A stretch of 64,000 nucleotides of DNA from Bacillota bacterium (GCA_023393165.1 JAEWMJ010000051.1:32273-96272), one strand, 5' to 3'. Counted from the first letter of the stretch, positions 1 through 9,168 are shown. The notes: generated by a model from the letters alone, not told the origin. Numbers and translations: made by a program.

Positions 1-14
1 AATATTTTTTTCAT
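1..14 (-). CDS. Start of a phage gene running off the left edge
   Basis: Only the first codons (M-K-K-I) are in the window. The ATG at 14-12 follows a strong GGAGGAGG-type ribosome binding site at 21-30 and lies 55 bases downstream of the preceding phage gene on the same strand. Position suggests another late tail or lysis gene. The product cannot be told. Confidence 0.5.
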
Positions 15-68
15 CACTTTCGCCTCCTCCACCATCATTATATGCAAAATTTTACAAAAAATCAACTC

Positions 69-965
69 TTATCGGTAGTACGTCCCGTACGGCGTTACAA
101 CCTTTTCTTTGCCCTGCGCTCTCATTTGGTTATCAAGCGCCGTACCCTGCTGAACCGACCGTGCCTTTTGTTGATTTGCCTGATCCATAGGATCGCTTGT
201 TGCACCGCTTACAGCGCCCTGACCATAATTATATCCTGTACTATACCCCTGTTGTTTGAGTTCTTCTGGCGTTGGGTTCGGATTACTCGGCCCACTCGGC
301 TGTGTCGCAATGATCTGTGTCGGCTGATTAGCCGCCGCTTCCGCCTGCGCTCGCTCCCATGCCGCATTTTCTTCAGCCACTTTTTGTGCATAACGTGTGT
401 TCGCGTTTGTGGTTGCGTTCGCTTCGCGGGCAGACAAGGCTTCCCTTAACTGCTGCTCATAATCCCTCTGCGCATTAGAGTAGTTTGTGTTATATGCGGA
501 TATAATGTCGTCCCAATTTCCCTGGTATTGGGAGTTCAGCGCCGCAAGGTTGGAATTGTACCCCGTATTCAGATCCGTGATAGATGTGTCATGGCTTTTA
601 TTTGCCGCGTTTCTGGAGTTCCGGTAGTCCCGCAGGAGGTCAATCGCCGCGCTTTCCGTGATTCCTCCCGTAAGCCCCAGGTTGGACATCAGCGCCGGAA
701 TGTCCTTTTTGTTTTTTTCACGGCTGATGTACGCCGAGCGCAGGGCATCCGCCAGCGCCGCGTCCAATTTATTTTCCTGCGCCGTTTTTGTATCGTTCAT
801 GGCGTCTATATCGCTTTGCTTACGCGCCTCCAGCGCCGTAAGAGAAGTGTCTTTGTTAGACGTAAGCGCGCCCAGCGCAGCGTCCCTTTCGCTGTTGATT
901 TGGGTCGTCGGATCATCGATCCGCGCCAGTTCTTCCGCATATATTGCGTTCCAATCAATAGCCAT
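69..965 (-). CDS. Phage virion protein, coiled and Gln/Ala-rich, possible ejection protein
   Basis: A 298-residue protein last in the visible head/tail series. It is almost wholly alpha-helical in composition, rich in A, N, Q, D and R, with no Cys. A conserved-looking LTGGITESA segment near residue 100 precedes a long coiled-coil-like stretch (about 105-215), then a flexible N/Q/P/G-rich tail ending in TPYGTYYR. Helical Ala/Gln-rich proteins beside the tail hub in short-tailed phages are often internal virion or ejection proteins; that role is inferred from composition and position only. The ATG at 965 has a GGAGG-type site and lies 12 bases after the upstream gene. Confidence 0.55.
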   Translation of the reverse strand: MAIDWNAIYAEELARIDDPTTQINSERDAALGALTSNKDTSLTALEARKQSDIDAMNDTKTAQENKLDAALADALRSAYISREKNKKDIPALMSNLGLTGGITESAAIDLLRDYRNSRNAANKSHDTSITDLNTGYNSNLAALNSQYQGNWDDIISAYNTNYSNAQRDYEQQLREALSAREANATTNANTRYAQKVAEENAAWERAQAEAAANQPTQIIATQPSGPSNPNPTPEELKQQGYSTGYNYGQGAVSGATSDPMDQANQQKARSVQQGTALDNQMRAQGKEKVVTPYGTYYR

Positions 966-977
966 TTTTATGCCTCC

Positions 978-1910
978 TTATAAATAATCGCATAAAGCTT
1001 TTATAATAGTGGGTACGTTCGCGCCCGAAAACAATATCTGGCTTAAGTTTGCCGCTGGTGTCATCATGTTTAAATAAAGCGTTGTTTTGCTGGACAGCCT
1101 TATTTTTTTCTGTCTTCCAACGGGATTTATCAGCGTAAGCGATCCACTCGGTGTATTAAATCCGGAATAAGCCGTGAATTCGCTGTCGCTTTCTGTGGCC
1201 GCACCCGTTGAAAGAGTCGCAAACATCCTTATCTGTGTTTGAGACGCGATGCTTATCGCGCTCTGTGTGCCGCTATAAGAGATATCCCACACTCCTGCCT
1301 GCAACACCAGCGATAAACCTGTTACGTTGTACCACGTATTTGCCGCCGGTGAATTTTGGCTTGAGTTTGTTGATACTGCAGTTTTTAATTGCCACCTGTC
1401 AGGAAGAGACGGAAAGTCTATCGGATAAGTTTTTGGTAAAGCAAAGTACGGAGCCGTTATATCAGCGTTTTGAACAAGCGCGCGCGCTTGGTTGGTGCCT
1501 GGGCTAAGTTCATGCAAGAATGTAATTACCGTATCGCTTCCAGACAACACGGAATCTATTAAAACGATCCCGTAAATTGTATTTGATCCGTTTGTAAATT
1601 TCAAACGCATACCGGCCTTAAAATTTGCGGTTACATTTTTACCAGCGACCTTTATTACGCCCGCCGGATCATCAACAGATACAAACACCAACGTGTCAGA
1701 CACAGGGATCCATCCTGTTTTGATTATGTTTAGATCGCCTGAGATCAGTGCGTTTATAATGCCGTTCACAGCAGGAGCAATTACATTTTTGCTTGCGGCG
1801 TCAAATTTATCTTTCAGTTCTTCAGCCGTAAGGTTGGGCTGGTCGTCCAATCCCTCTACTTCATTTCCGGTAAAGCTGTCTTCCGTCAGTAAATAATTTT
1901 CAAGCGCCAT
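978..1910 (-). CDS. Phage tail/fibre protein with a receptor-binding-like C-terminus
   Basis: A 310-residue protein. The N-terminus (about 15-45, with NLTAEELKDKFD) matches a leader seen in many Gram-positive phage and prophage fibre or appendage proteins, where it probably attaches to the virion. The C-terminal 130 residues are beta-rich, with Ser/Thr/Gly turns (SLVLQAGVWDISYSGTQ), resembling small jelly-roll head domains of receptor-binding proteins. The ATG at 1910 shares a base with the stop codon of the tail-hub gene, so the two are translationally coupled. The receptor-binding role is inferred. Confidence 0.6.
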   Translation of the reverse strand: MALENYLLTEDSFTGNEVEGLDDQPNLTAEELKDKFDAASKNVIAPAVNGIINALISGDLNIIKTGWIPVSDTLVFVSVDDPAGVIKVAGKNVTANFKAGMRLKFTNGSNTIYGIVLIDSVLSGSDTVITFLHELSPGTNQARALVQNADITAPYFALPKTYPIDFPSLPDRWQLKTAVSTNSSQNSPAANTWYNVTGLSLVLQAGVWDISYSGTQSAISIASQTQIRMFATLSTGAATESDSEFTAYSGFNTPSGSLTLINPVGRQKKIRLSSKTTLYLNMMTPAANLSQILFSGANVPTIIKALCDYL

Positions 1911-3799
1911 TAGTTTTTCACATCCTTTGTATAAACATATCTTATCTGTATTCCGAGTATCCCGAAGCCCTGTCCGCCTTCCGAGTTTTCAATAATAAGC
2001 TGCAAGGTTTGGGTATTTCTCAATTTATGGTTTACCGGCACTACGCGTGGATTTGTAGCGGCATTGAAAGAAAAATTCACGAAACTAAAATTTATAAAGC
2101 TGAATGTATTCAAGCTGCTATATTCTTTAACAAGCTGCTGCATCATTTCTTCATTTGCAAAATACACTTTTCCGCTTGTTGCAACATAAGGTTTTGCAAG
2201 AATCCCCACTCCGCGTTTCTGTATAGTCTTATACCGCATAAAGTCGCCCAGGTCGTCCATTTTTGTTGACCATCTTGCAATAATAGCCGCGCCATTATCG
2301 CTATAGGCCGAAAGCCCGTATTTTTCATACGTCGTAAATTTGCATATATCGCCGTCAGACGTACCAAAGTACAAGTCGCCTTCGAAAGAGCGCGCGGATA
2401 CAGCCGGGATATTCAGCCAGTAATACCATTCGTAGCCGGTAGACCCCGTTTTGTTTTTGTTTGCCTGCTGGCTGTCCGCTACATACGCTTTGCCTCCAAC
2501 AAACAGCACATACCACCGCCCCCATACCGCGCCGATCGCGCTTGAAAGCGTGTTTTCCTTCATTAACGCCGTATTGATAAAATAGCTTCTTAACTGTGTA
2601 GTCCGCTGGAATGTCACCGCGCTTGATTCTATGCCGTACACGCCGTTTTTGGAAAGAAACAAAGGATCATCGGCCAGTACTCCAAAAGCATATTTTGATA
2701 CGGCCCCTACGCCAACAAGCCCCTGTTTTAGCGGGTACGTGATACTCGCTCCGTCATTGCCTATGGTTGCGGTCCTAAGGTAGAGCGTCGCATCCTGGTC
2801 ACTGTCTTCTTTTACGATCACCAATGAATCGTACTGCTTGATGTATCCCATAATAGCGGTGTTTTCGCTGCCTACTATGGAATAACCATCATCCGGAAAG
2901 TATGTCGGATCAGATATGTAGCTCATCCAGTCCCGGTTCCTATATTCATCGTTTCCGGATACAAAAATTCTGTTGTCGCTTGCAATGCCATAGAACGACG
3001 CGATCGTGCAGTTTTTGATCATATCCGCATAGCCGCTGACTTCCTTCGAAAACGTCACATAAACATTATCTTCGCCGCTCACCGGACTCACGCCCGGCGC
3101 AACTGTAAATGTAATTTTTCCGGCTGCTGCGTCCACCGTGTAATCGCTGGAAGCGATCGTATCGAATCCTCCGGATGCGTTCAGCTTTTGTACCAGGTTT
3201 ACGCTGTTGATGTTTTCCGCGTCCAGGTAGTAAACCGTATCGCTTGCCTTTCCCTGAAACCGGTTGACCCTCTTCGGCTGCAGCATGTTTACGGATTCGT
3301 ATTTTTCTCCGCCGCCCTCAGGCGGCGCTGCAATTGTAGTAGTTGGAACAAATGCCGCGCTCTGAACGGTTACGCACGATGCGCCGTCAAACTGTATGTA
3401 ATCTGTTCCGTCCAGAATATACAATTTCTGATTCATCACAAACGATATGGATTTTGCGTTCGCTGCTCCGGAATAAATTTCGGTTGTGCTTGTCACGTTG
3501 TCCGATATCTCAAACGAATACAGTTTTGTACCGGCGTGTACCACTAAAAGCTTTGTTCCGTCAGGTTTTATGAAGGGGTGTATACCATTTATTGTTCCAG
3601 GAAACTTTGACGCAAGTATGCTTTTATATCCTGGCCGTTTTTCCGGGAATCCGGTCATATCCGCAATGATATTGGGCGCGTACGGACTCCTGGAATCGTC
3701 CACTTCGGTTATTCCGGAAGACATATCCACGCCCCTGAACGCCTTATACTGCTTAACATACGGTTTTGGCGGCGACGGCAGATTATACTGTAACGGCAT
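1910..3799 (-). CDS. Phage tail hub / DNA-stabilisation protein, propeller-like
   Basis: A 629-residue protein starting YKAFRGVDMSSGITEVDDSR and followed by repeated beta-strand blocks such as LYSFEISD, KLYILDGTDYIQFDG and FLSKNGVYGIES. The N-terminal 'got everything from the genome list' style block and the beta-propeller pattern resemble the tail accessory proteins of P22 (gp10) and T7 (gp12) type phages, which close the portal channel and build the short tail. The start codon overlaps the stop of the 125-residue adaptor gene, as in a head-completion module. Sequence identity to gp10 or gp12 was not tested; the fold is inferred from pattern and position. Confidence 0.65.
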   Translation of the reverse strand: MPLQYNLPSPPKPYVKQYKAFRGVDMSSGITEVDDSRSPYAPNIIADMTGFPEKRPGYKSILASKFPGTINGIHPFIKPDGTKLLVVHAGTKLYSFEISDNVTSTTEIYSGAANAKSISFVMNQKLYILDGTDYIQFDGASCVTVQSAAFVPTTTIAAPPEGGGEKYESVNMLQPKRVNRFQGKASDTVYYLDAENINSVNLVQKLNASGGFDTIASSDYTVDAAAGKITFTVAPGVSPVSGEDNVYVTFSKEVSGYADMIKNCTIASFYGIASDNRIFVSGNDEYRNRDWMSYISDPTYFPDDGYSIVGSENTAIMGYIKQYDSLVIVKEDSDQDATLYLRTATIGNDGASITYPLKQGLVGVGAVSKYAFGVLADDPLFLSKNGVYGIESSAVTFQRTTQLRSYFINTALMKENTLSSAIGAVWGRWYVLFVGGKAYVADSQQANKNKTGSTGYEWYYWLNIPAVSARSFEGDLYFGTSDGDICKFTTYEKYGLSAYSDNGAAIIARWSTKMDDLGDFMRYKTIQKRGVGILAKPYVATSGKVYFANEEMMQQLVKEYSSLNTFSFINFSFVNFSFNAATNPRVVPVNHKLRNTQTLQLIIENSEGGQGFGILGIQIRYVYTKDVKN

Positions 3800-4176
3800 T
3801 ATTCATCACCCTCCGTATAATAATCGTTTACCTGCACATATTCGGCCTTATGATTCTGCGCTTTTTCGTATTCGTATTTGTTCATCCGCAGAGTTGCGAC
3901 AGTCGCATCATCCTCAGCGTATAAATACCCGGCTAAACCGAACGGAAGAACTTTTCTGTTGATTGCATCCTCATACGGCAATTCATCAGATAATGTATCT
4001 ATTTCCGGTATTTCCGTAAATTCCGCATCTCCGTTATGCTTCCTGATCGAGTTGTTTACTTCAAAACAATCTGACAAGAGAAGGTTTATAACCGGTATCG
4101 CGGCATCCTGATACTCTGCGCTGTCCGCAGCAAACATCAGCGGCAATGCAAGGTTTAATAATTCGGTACCTGTCAT
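3799..4176 (-). CDS. Phage head-tail adaptor (connector) protein
   Basis: A small acidic helical protein of 125 residues placed between the major capsid gene and the tail hub. That is the slot of the P22 gp4 / SPP1 gp15-type adaptor that docks under the portal ring. It begins MTGTELLNLALPLMFA and ends with an acidic tail (NDYYTEGDE). Helix-rich sequence and gene order support the call; there is no diagnostic motif. Confidence 0.6.
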   Translation of the reverse strand: MTGTELLNLALPLMFAADSAEYQDAAIPVINLLLSDCFEVNNSIRKHNGDAEFTEIPEIDTLSDELPYEDAINRKVLPFGLAGYLYAEDDATVATLRMNKYEYEKAQNHKAEYVQVNDYYTEGDE

Positions 4177-4224
4177 GTTAATACCTCAAAATTCGGGGAG
4201 GGGTATCCCCTCCCCCGTAATGTC

Positions 4225-5319
4225 TTATACCACCTGGGTAAGTGTTGCCACGTCGGACGTGAACTTTGTCGCACTCAGTGCAACAGCCTTTATCGTTGCG
4301 GTCACGCCAGTGGTGAAAGCCGAAAGGTCGCAGTTTCCGCCCGTTGCGATCGTCTTTGCGGAGCTGGAATACCTGGGGTCCGTTTCGTCAACGGTATATT
4401 TGATTGCCGAAGCGCCCGCGGAATTCAGAATGAGTTGCTTGGCGCCGGACGTATAAGTGCCCGCCGAGGGGGCAGCCTGCTGCCCCGCGTTTGCCACAGC
4501 CGCGTAAAGTCCGTCCGATTTTGCTCCCAATACGAACGAGTCGTATATAAAGCGTCCTTCCAGCAATGCGCCGTTGATTCCCGGAGGATCCTGCTTCACA
4601 AAGTAATCCTGGATCTTCTTGGGCTGCATGATCGCGTTTTTATGCGCGATCAAAAAGTGGCACTGCGTGGTTCCTTTGTACAGGTAATCGTCGGGCACGG
4701 GGATTACGCGCGCGCCCATGAACAGGCCAAGCTCGCCTTTTTCCAGAATGCGGCCGCCCAGAGCGTCCACGCCCATAAACTGGCTTGACAGCCTCAATGT
4801 GCCGAAGTTGCTCCAGCCGATCCAGATATACCTGCCCTCAATGGGTACCTTTTTGTTGGAAACGTGCGTCATGCCCGCGCCGAGCACATCCACAATATCC
4901 GTCTTTGCCGGCGTGGTGCTGAGTGCGAGAATCTTTCCCGCCTGATCAGAAAACTGCTGCAGCGCATATTTGTCCATCTCGGGCGTTACCTGCTCTTTGA
5001 TCTCAGCGTTCAGCATCTGCCCGGATTTTTTGGTGTTCTGCTGCATGGTCAGGTTGCCCTTGTCGATGGTGATGGAGAACGACCTGTCTTTTGTGAGGAT
5101 CAGTTCCTGGTCGGAATCCTGCATTTCCTGGGGCGTTCCGTACCGGTTTGTCCCGCTCTTCTGGTAATCGTTCAGGGGCTGGGTGATGGGCGTCTGAATG
5201 TGTATAGACCGCACCCCCGTAAATTCATAGTCCTTGTTTGTTTTTCCGTCCACGACGGATTCCTGCGTAAAAATCTGCGCTATTTTCTCTGAATATTTGG
5301 TTGCAAGATTGATTGCCAT
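4225..5319 (-). CDS. Major capsid protein with C-terminal Ig-like decoration domain
   Basis: A 364-residue protein. Residues 1-280 look like an HK97-fold coat protein of the P22/N4-like clostridial phage type: EKIAQIFTQESVVDGKTNK at the N-terminus, QEMQDSDQELILTKDRSF about 60-80, and a long E-loop-like region. The last 80 residues form a separate beta domain with IKYTVDETDPRYSS, the signature of chitobiase/beta-hexosaminidase C-terminal (Ig-like) domains, so the capsid surface is probably decorated. The gene sits directly after the scaffold gene. ATG at 5319 has an AAGGGAAG-type site. Confidence 0.8.
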   Translation of the reverse strand: MAINLATKYSEKIAQIFTQESVVDGKTNKDYEFTGVRSIHIQTPITQPLNDYQKSGTNRYGTPQEMQDSDQELILTKDRSFSITIDKGNLTMQQNTKKSGQMLNAEIKEQVTPEMDKYALQQFSDQAGKILALSTTPAKTDIVDVLGAGMTHVSNKKVPIEGRYIWIGWSNFGTLRLSSQFMGVDALGGRILEKGELGLFMGARVIPVPDDYLYKGTTQCHFLIAHKNAIMQPKKIQDYFVKQDPPGINGALLEGRFIYDSFVLGAKSDGLYAAVANAGQQAAPSAGTYTSGAKQLILNSAGASAIKYTVDETDPRYSSSAKTIATGGNCDLSAFTTGVTATIKAVALSATKFTSDVATLTQVV

Positions 5320-5379
5320 ATATTATCTTCCCTTCTTTTAATACACTGCCTGCTCATACCCTGGCAAAAATTTTTAATC

Positions 5380-5416
5380 ATCCGCATCAACTTCCCATAT
5401 GAAGTTGTATGCGGAT
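5380..5416 (-). other. Hairpin between scaffold and capsid genes
   Basis: Inverted repeat: ATCCGCATCAACTTC at 5380-5394 pairs with 5401-5416 with a single bulge and a 6-base loop. On the transcribed minus strand it is followed by an A/T run. It could be an RNA processing or partial termination site tuning scaffold against capsid expression. Function is inferred. Confidence 0.5.
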
Positions 5417-5437
5417 ACCTTCAGCAAGGGGGCGGCA

Positions 5438-5468
5438 GCGAAGCGTCGGACGGGGGAAAGGTTCCCCC
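5438..5468. repeat. GC-rich dispersed repeat, copy A (second copy inside the portal gene)
   Basis: The segment GCGAAGCGTCGGACGGGGG followed by AAAGGTTCCCCC recurs with few changes at about 7281-7311 inside the portal reading frame. It contains its own G-run/C-run hairpin. It looks like a short mobile repeat rather than part of the phage late genes. Confidence 0.55.
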
Positions 5469-5478
5469 GCCGAACAAG

Positions 5479-6333
5479 TTATCCGCCCATAAGCCCTTCC
5501 AGGAACGGATCTGATGTTTCAACCCCGACCGTCTTGACCGGGCCCGCGGCGATCTGCCTGTTTTTCTGGTTCTGCTGCATTGCCTTCAGCCTTTTGCCGT
5601 TTTCACGGATCAGGTAGCTCTGGTAGGCTACCACGGGAGATTCCCCTTTCTTGATCTCGCTGACAACTTCATCCGGCAGCTTATCCACATCCGGAAACCG
5701 CGTTTCGAAATCTGCGATATTCCTGCCGATCCGCTCCCGCATCTCCTGCATAGCCCTGGCTCTTTCGTTTTGCCGCTGTGTTATCGCTGCCTGGCCGTTC
5801 TTAAACATTTCGTTTTCGTACGCCATTTCCGCGAAATACGCCGCCTGGTTTTCATCCATCCCATGGCCAATGAATTCCTGTTTTTTAGCATCTACGGTGT
5901 TGTACTTAACCATCTGGTCCAATCGGATCAAAAACTGGTCTGTAGATAATCCGGCCTGCTGTGCAAGGCGTTCAATCGGGCCCATATACCGGTCGCGCGT
6001 TTCGCGCATCCTGTCGTAGTCAAGGCCTTTCTGGGCCGCCTGCAGGAGTTGCTCACGGGATAGTTCAACTTCCTGCTTGTTATATTTGACCTTGAACTTT
6101 TCCGGTATGGTTTCCGGTTTCGGTTCTGGTTCCGGCTGTGGTTCAGGCTCTGGTTGGCCCTCCGCTTTTTCCACGTCAGCCTCTTCCTGCGCTTCTGTCC
6201 AGTCGGATTCGTCCATCAGGTCCATGCCGGCCGCCGGTTCGCTTGGTATGCTTTCCGGTGCGGCCGCACCCGCCGCGCCGCCCTCCGCATCGAAGAACGG
6301 CATTAAATTCAATAATTTCTGTAATAGATTCAT
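5479..6333 (-). CDS. Phage capsid scaffolding protein
   Basis: A 284-residue acidic, coiled protein directly before the major capsid gene, the usual place for a scaffold. The N-terminus has a low-complexity block of alternating Pro-Glu/Gln dipeptides (about residues 58-76), then LSREQLLQAAQKGLDYDRMR (about 92-111), a segment typical of clostridial phage scaffold proteins. A long charged helix follows, and it ends FLEGLMGG. Scaffold proteins direct coat assembly and leave or are cleaved before packaging. No protease domain is seen. ATG at 6333 has a GGAAGGAG site. Confidence 0.75.
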   Translation of the reverse strand: MNLLQKLLNLMPFFDAEGGAAGAAAPESIPSEPAAGMDLMDESDWTEAQEEADVEKAEGQPEPEPQPEPEPKPETIPEKFKVKYNKQEVELSREQLLQAAQKGLDYDRMRETRDRYMGPIERLAQQAGLSTDQFLIRLDQMVKYNTVDAKKQEFIGHGMDENQAAYFAEMAYENEMFKNGQAAITQRQNERARAMQEMRERIGRNIADFETRFPDVDKLPDEVVSEIKKGESPVVAYQSYLIRENGKRLKAMQQNQKNRQIAAGPVKTVGVETSDPFLEGLMGG

Positions 6334-6446
6334 GTTTTCTCCTTCCGGGCTCTGGTTGGCCCAAACTCGGAGGGGAAACCTATCCCACTTTGCTATGGAT
6401 TCACACGGCGTGTAAGTTATTCCCTATAGCCTGCACTTGTGTTTAT

Positions 6447-6660
6447 CTCATGCTCAGCGAAAACTGCGCTCCCTTCGTCGCCGTTTAGGCGCGGTCACTC
6501 CGTTTTCCCCTTCCGACACTTCGCGCTTCCGCGCTTCGCTGCCCACTTCGTTATGGGCTCGCGGTTCAATCAACTGCGCTCATTTCCGCTCGCCTCATAC
6601 TCAGTGAGTGTTCGCCTCTCTTCATCCGCCATCGGGCGGCGGTCGGCTCCGCTCCGGCCC
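6447..6660. repeat. Dispersed GC-rich repeat, two diverged tandem units
   Basis: A 420-base gene-free gap (6334-6752) in the phage head operon holds two related units. Unit 1 begins CTCATGCTCAGCGAAAACTG at 6447; unit 2 begins CTCATACTCAGTGAGTG at about 6594. Between them is TATGGGCTCGCGGTTCAATC (6552-6571). The same blocks in the same order and 15-base spacing occur at 39503-39609. I see no convincing gene in the gap. Confidence 0.65.
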
Positions 6661-6752
6661 TACTGCGCTTCGATCTGTATTTCCGGTGAATCCGCCCGGG
6701 TTTCATATGGCAAACCCATGCGGATTTCCATCTTTTATTGATCTAAACGGCT

Positions 6753-6905
6753 TTATTTGATTCGGGCGATATGTCTCCCGCTCTGGTTGGCGGGTTTATA
6801 GTTGCTCCATATTCTTGCCGCGGCATTGGTCGCTTTCCATCCTCCGGCATTCACCGGCTTTCCGGTACCCCTTTGGATCCGCGGGCGTTTATATGCCGTA
6901 AACAT
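6753..6905 (-). CDS. Small basic phage protein (50 residues)
   Basis: Starts at ATG 6905 in a TAATG overlap with the stop of the zinc-ribbon gene, and has a CAGGAG site. It begins MFTAYKRPRIQRGTGK and is rich in Arg, Lys, Asn and Gly with no acidic residue. Position between portal and scaffold and tight coupling suggest a real virion or assembly factor. I do not recognise the family. Confidence 0.5.
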   Translation of the reverse strand: MFTAYKRPRIQRGTGKPVNAGGWKATNAAARIWSNYKPANQSGRHIARIK

Positions 6906-7048
6906 TATGAATTCTCCTGGGTTTCCGGTTTCTTATCCGGTTTGTAGTTCTCACACTGTTTGTTTTTACATTCGTTCTGCGGAATTCGAACGCCGTCTAC
7001 AAACTTAGGGCGGACAAACATTTCAAGTCCGCATTTTGGACATTTCAT
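6905..7048 (-). CDS. Small zinc-ribbon phage protein (47 residues)
   Basis: Starts at ATG 7048 overlapping the portal stop codon as ATGA, which indicates translational coupling. It begins MKCPKCGLEMFVRPKF and carries a second Cys pair in ECKNKQCENYK, giving a four-Cys zinc ribbon. Function is unknown; single zinc ribbons are common as tiny accessory genes in phage head operons. Confidence 0.65.
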   Translation of the reverse strand: MKCPKCGLEMFVRPKFVDGVRIPQNECKNKQCENYKPDKKPETQENS

Positions 7049-8889
7049 CCAAGCACACCTCTCTTTTTTAAAATTTCAATAATATGGACTTTGTCCTCCG
7101 CCGAATACGGAAGTGCTTCCAGCATCTTTTTAATCTGGTCCGGACTCAGCGTGGCCAATTCGTCTATGAGTTGTTTCATTTGACCGGTTTCAGAATCCTG
7201 CGGAGCCTCTCCCGCATTCAATCCATCCGCAGCAGCTCCCAATTCGGAGACGCCGCGGACGCCTTCGGCAAGTGGAGGGCGCGAAGCGCCGGAAGGAGGA
7301 AAGGTTCCCCCTACGGGATTGATCCCAGCCGTTTCACTTGCCGGCGGCTGCATTGCCTTTATCTGGCTTATCAGCATCTGTTTGTTCTTGATCACGCCGT
7401 CCGGGAGCATCTCCAAATAGGTCGTCGCGCTGGGAATGATCCTTTTTGCGTACAGGTTGTCCAGTGTCTGGATCTGCATGATCTCGCTCCAATAAGATCC
7501 CTGGCCCACGTCCACTTTCAGGTTCACAGTGCAGTTTTCCAAATGCGAAAAATCGAACTCCACCACCGCTTTGTTCCCGTTCTCGTCAGTGATCTCAATT
7601 TCACGCACGCCGTAGTGCACCCGCATCATGTCAATATAACTGCGAATGTACCCTTCCACACAGTTGTAAAAATCAAGCCGCTGCATGTCCAGCTGTATGC
7701 GCGCCTGATTCTGGACAGTTATGATGGCGCTTGTGTTGTCCGGTTCAACGTTTCCCAGGGCGGTTTCATTCGCACCCATCAGGTCCTTGGTCTGCGTAAT
7801 TGTGGAATTGATCAGATTGGGAACGCTGGCGCTCATATCGGCAGCCTGGAAATTGGCAAACAGGGCGTCGTTCGGATTCCCGACCACCTTGACCGCGCTG
7901 CCGATCCGGTTATCCCACCCGCCCGGTATTTTTGTCGCGTCGTATATAATCTTTGGAAACGCCGTCCGCGCGGTAAACATCATTGCCATGGCGTACATCT
8001 TATTCACAAATATCTGGTTTTGAATCTTGCCGGTCAGCGGAGCAACGCCGTGGTATGAATTTTTTACAACTTCCCAGCTCATCCAGGAAAGCGGATACCT
8101 CCTGTAATCCGTATCCCAAGGCTTTTTCACAAGCGCTGTCTGGGTAGATTTCACCATACGTACGCTTTTCACCATTTTTCCGTTTACTGTCTTTTTCACT
8201 TTCCACATTTTCAGCAGCACGGTCGTATAGTTTTTATCGTAATTCTTCTCTTCGTTCATATAGATGCAGTCGTTGTCCGGTACGATACTCTCTATATCGT
8301 CCCCGCCCATTCCGTTTTCCTTGGCCTCTTCCTTTACGTTTTCAGTCAGCGCGCGGTATACGACGATGATGTACGGCTGTTTTTGCGGATCGTTTTCCGA
8401 AGGATCCCCGAATACCACATTGGTGTTGTCTATTACGTCCGTGCGGATCTGGCCTTCATATATGCCGTCCGTTTCGGCTTCCACGTCAAACCAATTGTAA
8501 AAGCAGCAGTCTCCATCCACCGCGGCGTTCCGTATGGCCCTGCGGTTCTTGAACTGCATGTTCTCGCGTTCCAGGATGTTCAGGATCTCCTGCGATACCG
8601 CCTTCTGCACGCTTTCCAATTCCTGCGCATTGCCGCCCTTAAACTCCACGTTAGCCGCGATATCGTCGGAAATCAGCATGGCAATGTAAAAATTGACCAC
8701 GGGTTTCAGAAAGTTGAAAACGGGCTTGTCCAGGTCGGGAGCGTTGACGCCTTCCCATTGCTTGTCGTTGTAAAAGTTGTTGTTGCGTTCCACCGTCTCG
8801 TAAAGGCCGCCGTCGAATATACCCGCATTGTACGCAATACCGTCCTGGTACTCTTTCCAAATCTCATCCGGTCTTTGTTTAATCTTCAC
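7045..8889 (-). CDS. Phage portal protein
   Basis: A 614-residue portal protein, the dodecameric ring at the head vertex through which DNA passes. The N-terminal half has the P22/SPP1-type layout: an initial YNAGIFDGGLYETVERNNNF block, PVFNFLKPVVNFYIAML, VDGDCCFYNW at the wing, and later the stem-type TKDLMGANETALGN followed by helical segments. Near residue 535 a Pro/Gly-rich insert (FPPSGASRPPLAEGVRG) is encoded by a copy of the dispersed GC-rich repeat and looks like an added linker. It lies just after terminase and a small membrane protein, the standard packaging order. Confidence 0.85.
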   Translation of the reverse strand: MKIKQRPDEIWKEYQDGIAYNAGIFDGGLYETVERNNNFYNDKQWEGVNAPDLDKPVFNFLKPVVNFYIAMLISDDIAANVEFKGGNAQELESVQKAVSQEILNILERENMQFKNRRAIRNAAVDGDCCFYNWFDVEAETDGIYEGQIRTDVIDNTNVVFGDPSENDPQKQPYIIVVYRALTENVKEEAKENGMGGDDIESIVPDNDCIYMNEEKNYDKNYTTVLLKMWKVKKTVNGKMVKSVRMVKSTQTALVKKPWDTDYRRYPLSWMSWEVVKNSYHGVAPLTGKIQNQIFVNKMYAMAMMFTARTAFPKIIYDATKIPGGWDNRIGSAVKVVGNPNDALFANFQAADMSASVPNLINSTITQTKDLMGANETALGNVEPDNTSAIITVQNQARIQLDMQRLDFYNCVEGYIRSYIDMMRVHYGVREIEITDENGNKAVVEFDFSHLENCTVNLKVDVGQGSYWSEIMQIQTLDNLYAKRIIPSATTYLEMLPDGVIKNKQMLISQIKAMQPPASETAGINPVGGTFPPSGASRPPLAEGVRGVSELGAAADGLNAGEAPQDSETGQMKQLIDELATLSPDQIKKMLEALPYSAEDKVHIIEILKKRGVLG

Positions 8890-9097
8890 CGTTCTGCTCC
8901 TTTCCGGTATAGTTGAGTATGTTGTTCAGCTGCCGGATGCGCTCCTCTTCACGCTTTTTTTCTCCGGCACCGTCCTTTTCATCGGGGGCAGCGGGCGGCG
9001 GAGGATAATCCGCCCGCTTTGCAGCGTCAAAAGGCTGCCGTATATGCGCCCCCAGCACAAAAGCCGCCAATATTCCAATGATCCATACAATTTCCAT
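8879..9097 (-). CDS. Small phage membrane protein with one N-terminal helix
   Basis: A 72-residue protein: MEIVWIIGILAAFVLGAHI is a membrane helix, then a Pro-rich and charged cytoplasmic tail ending NGED. A start at 9097 gives a GGAG site 8 bases upstream; the upstream in-frame ATG at 9103 is too close to it. The stop overlaps the first codons of the portal gene by 11 bases. Such proteins are common between terminase and portal in clostridial prophages; the function is not known. Confidence 0.6.
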   Translation of the reverse strand: MEIVWIIGILAAFVLGAHIRQPFDAAKRADYPPPPAAPDEKDGAGEKKREEERIRQLNNILNYTGKEQNGED

Positions 9098-9168
9098 AAC
9101 CATATCTCCGTTTTTAATATCCACTGCTTCCTTGTTATCTTCACTGACAAGGTAACACATTAGGTGTG

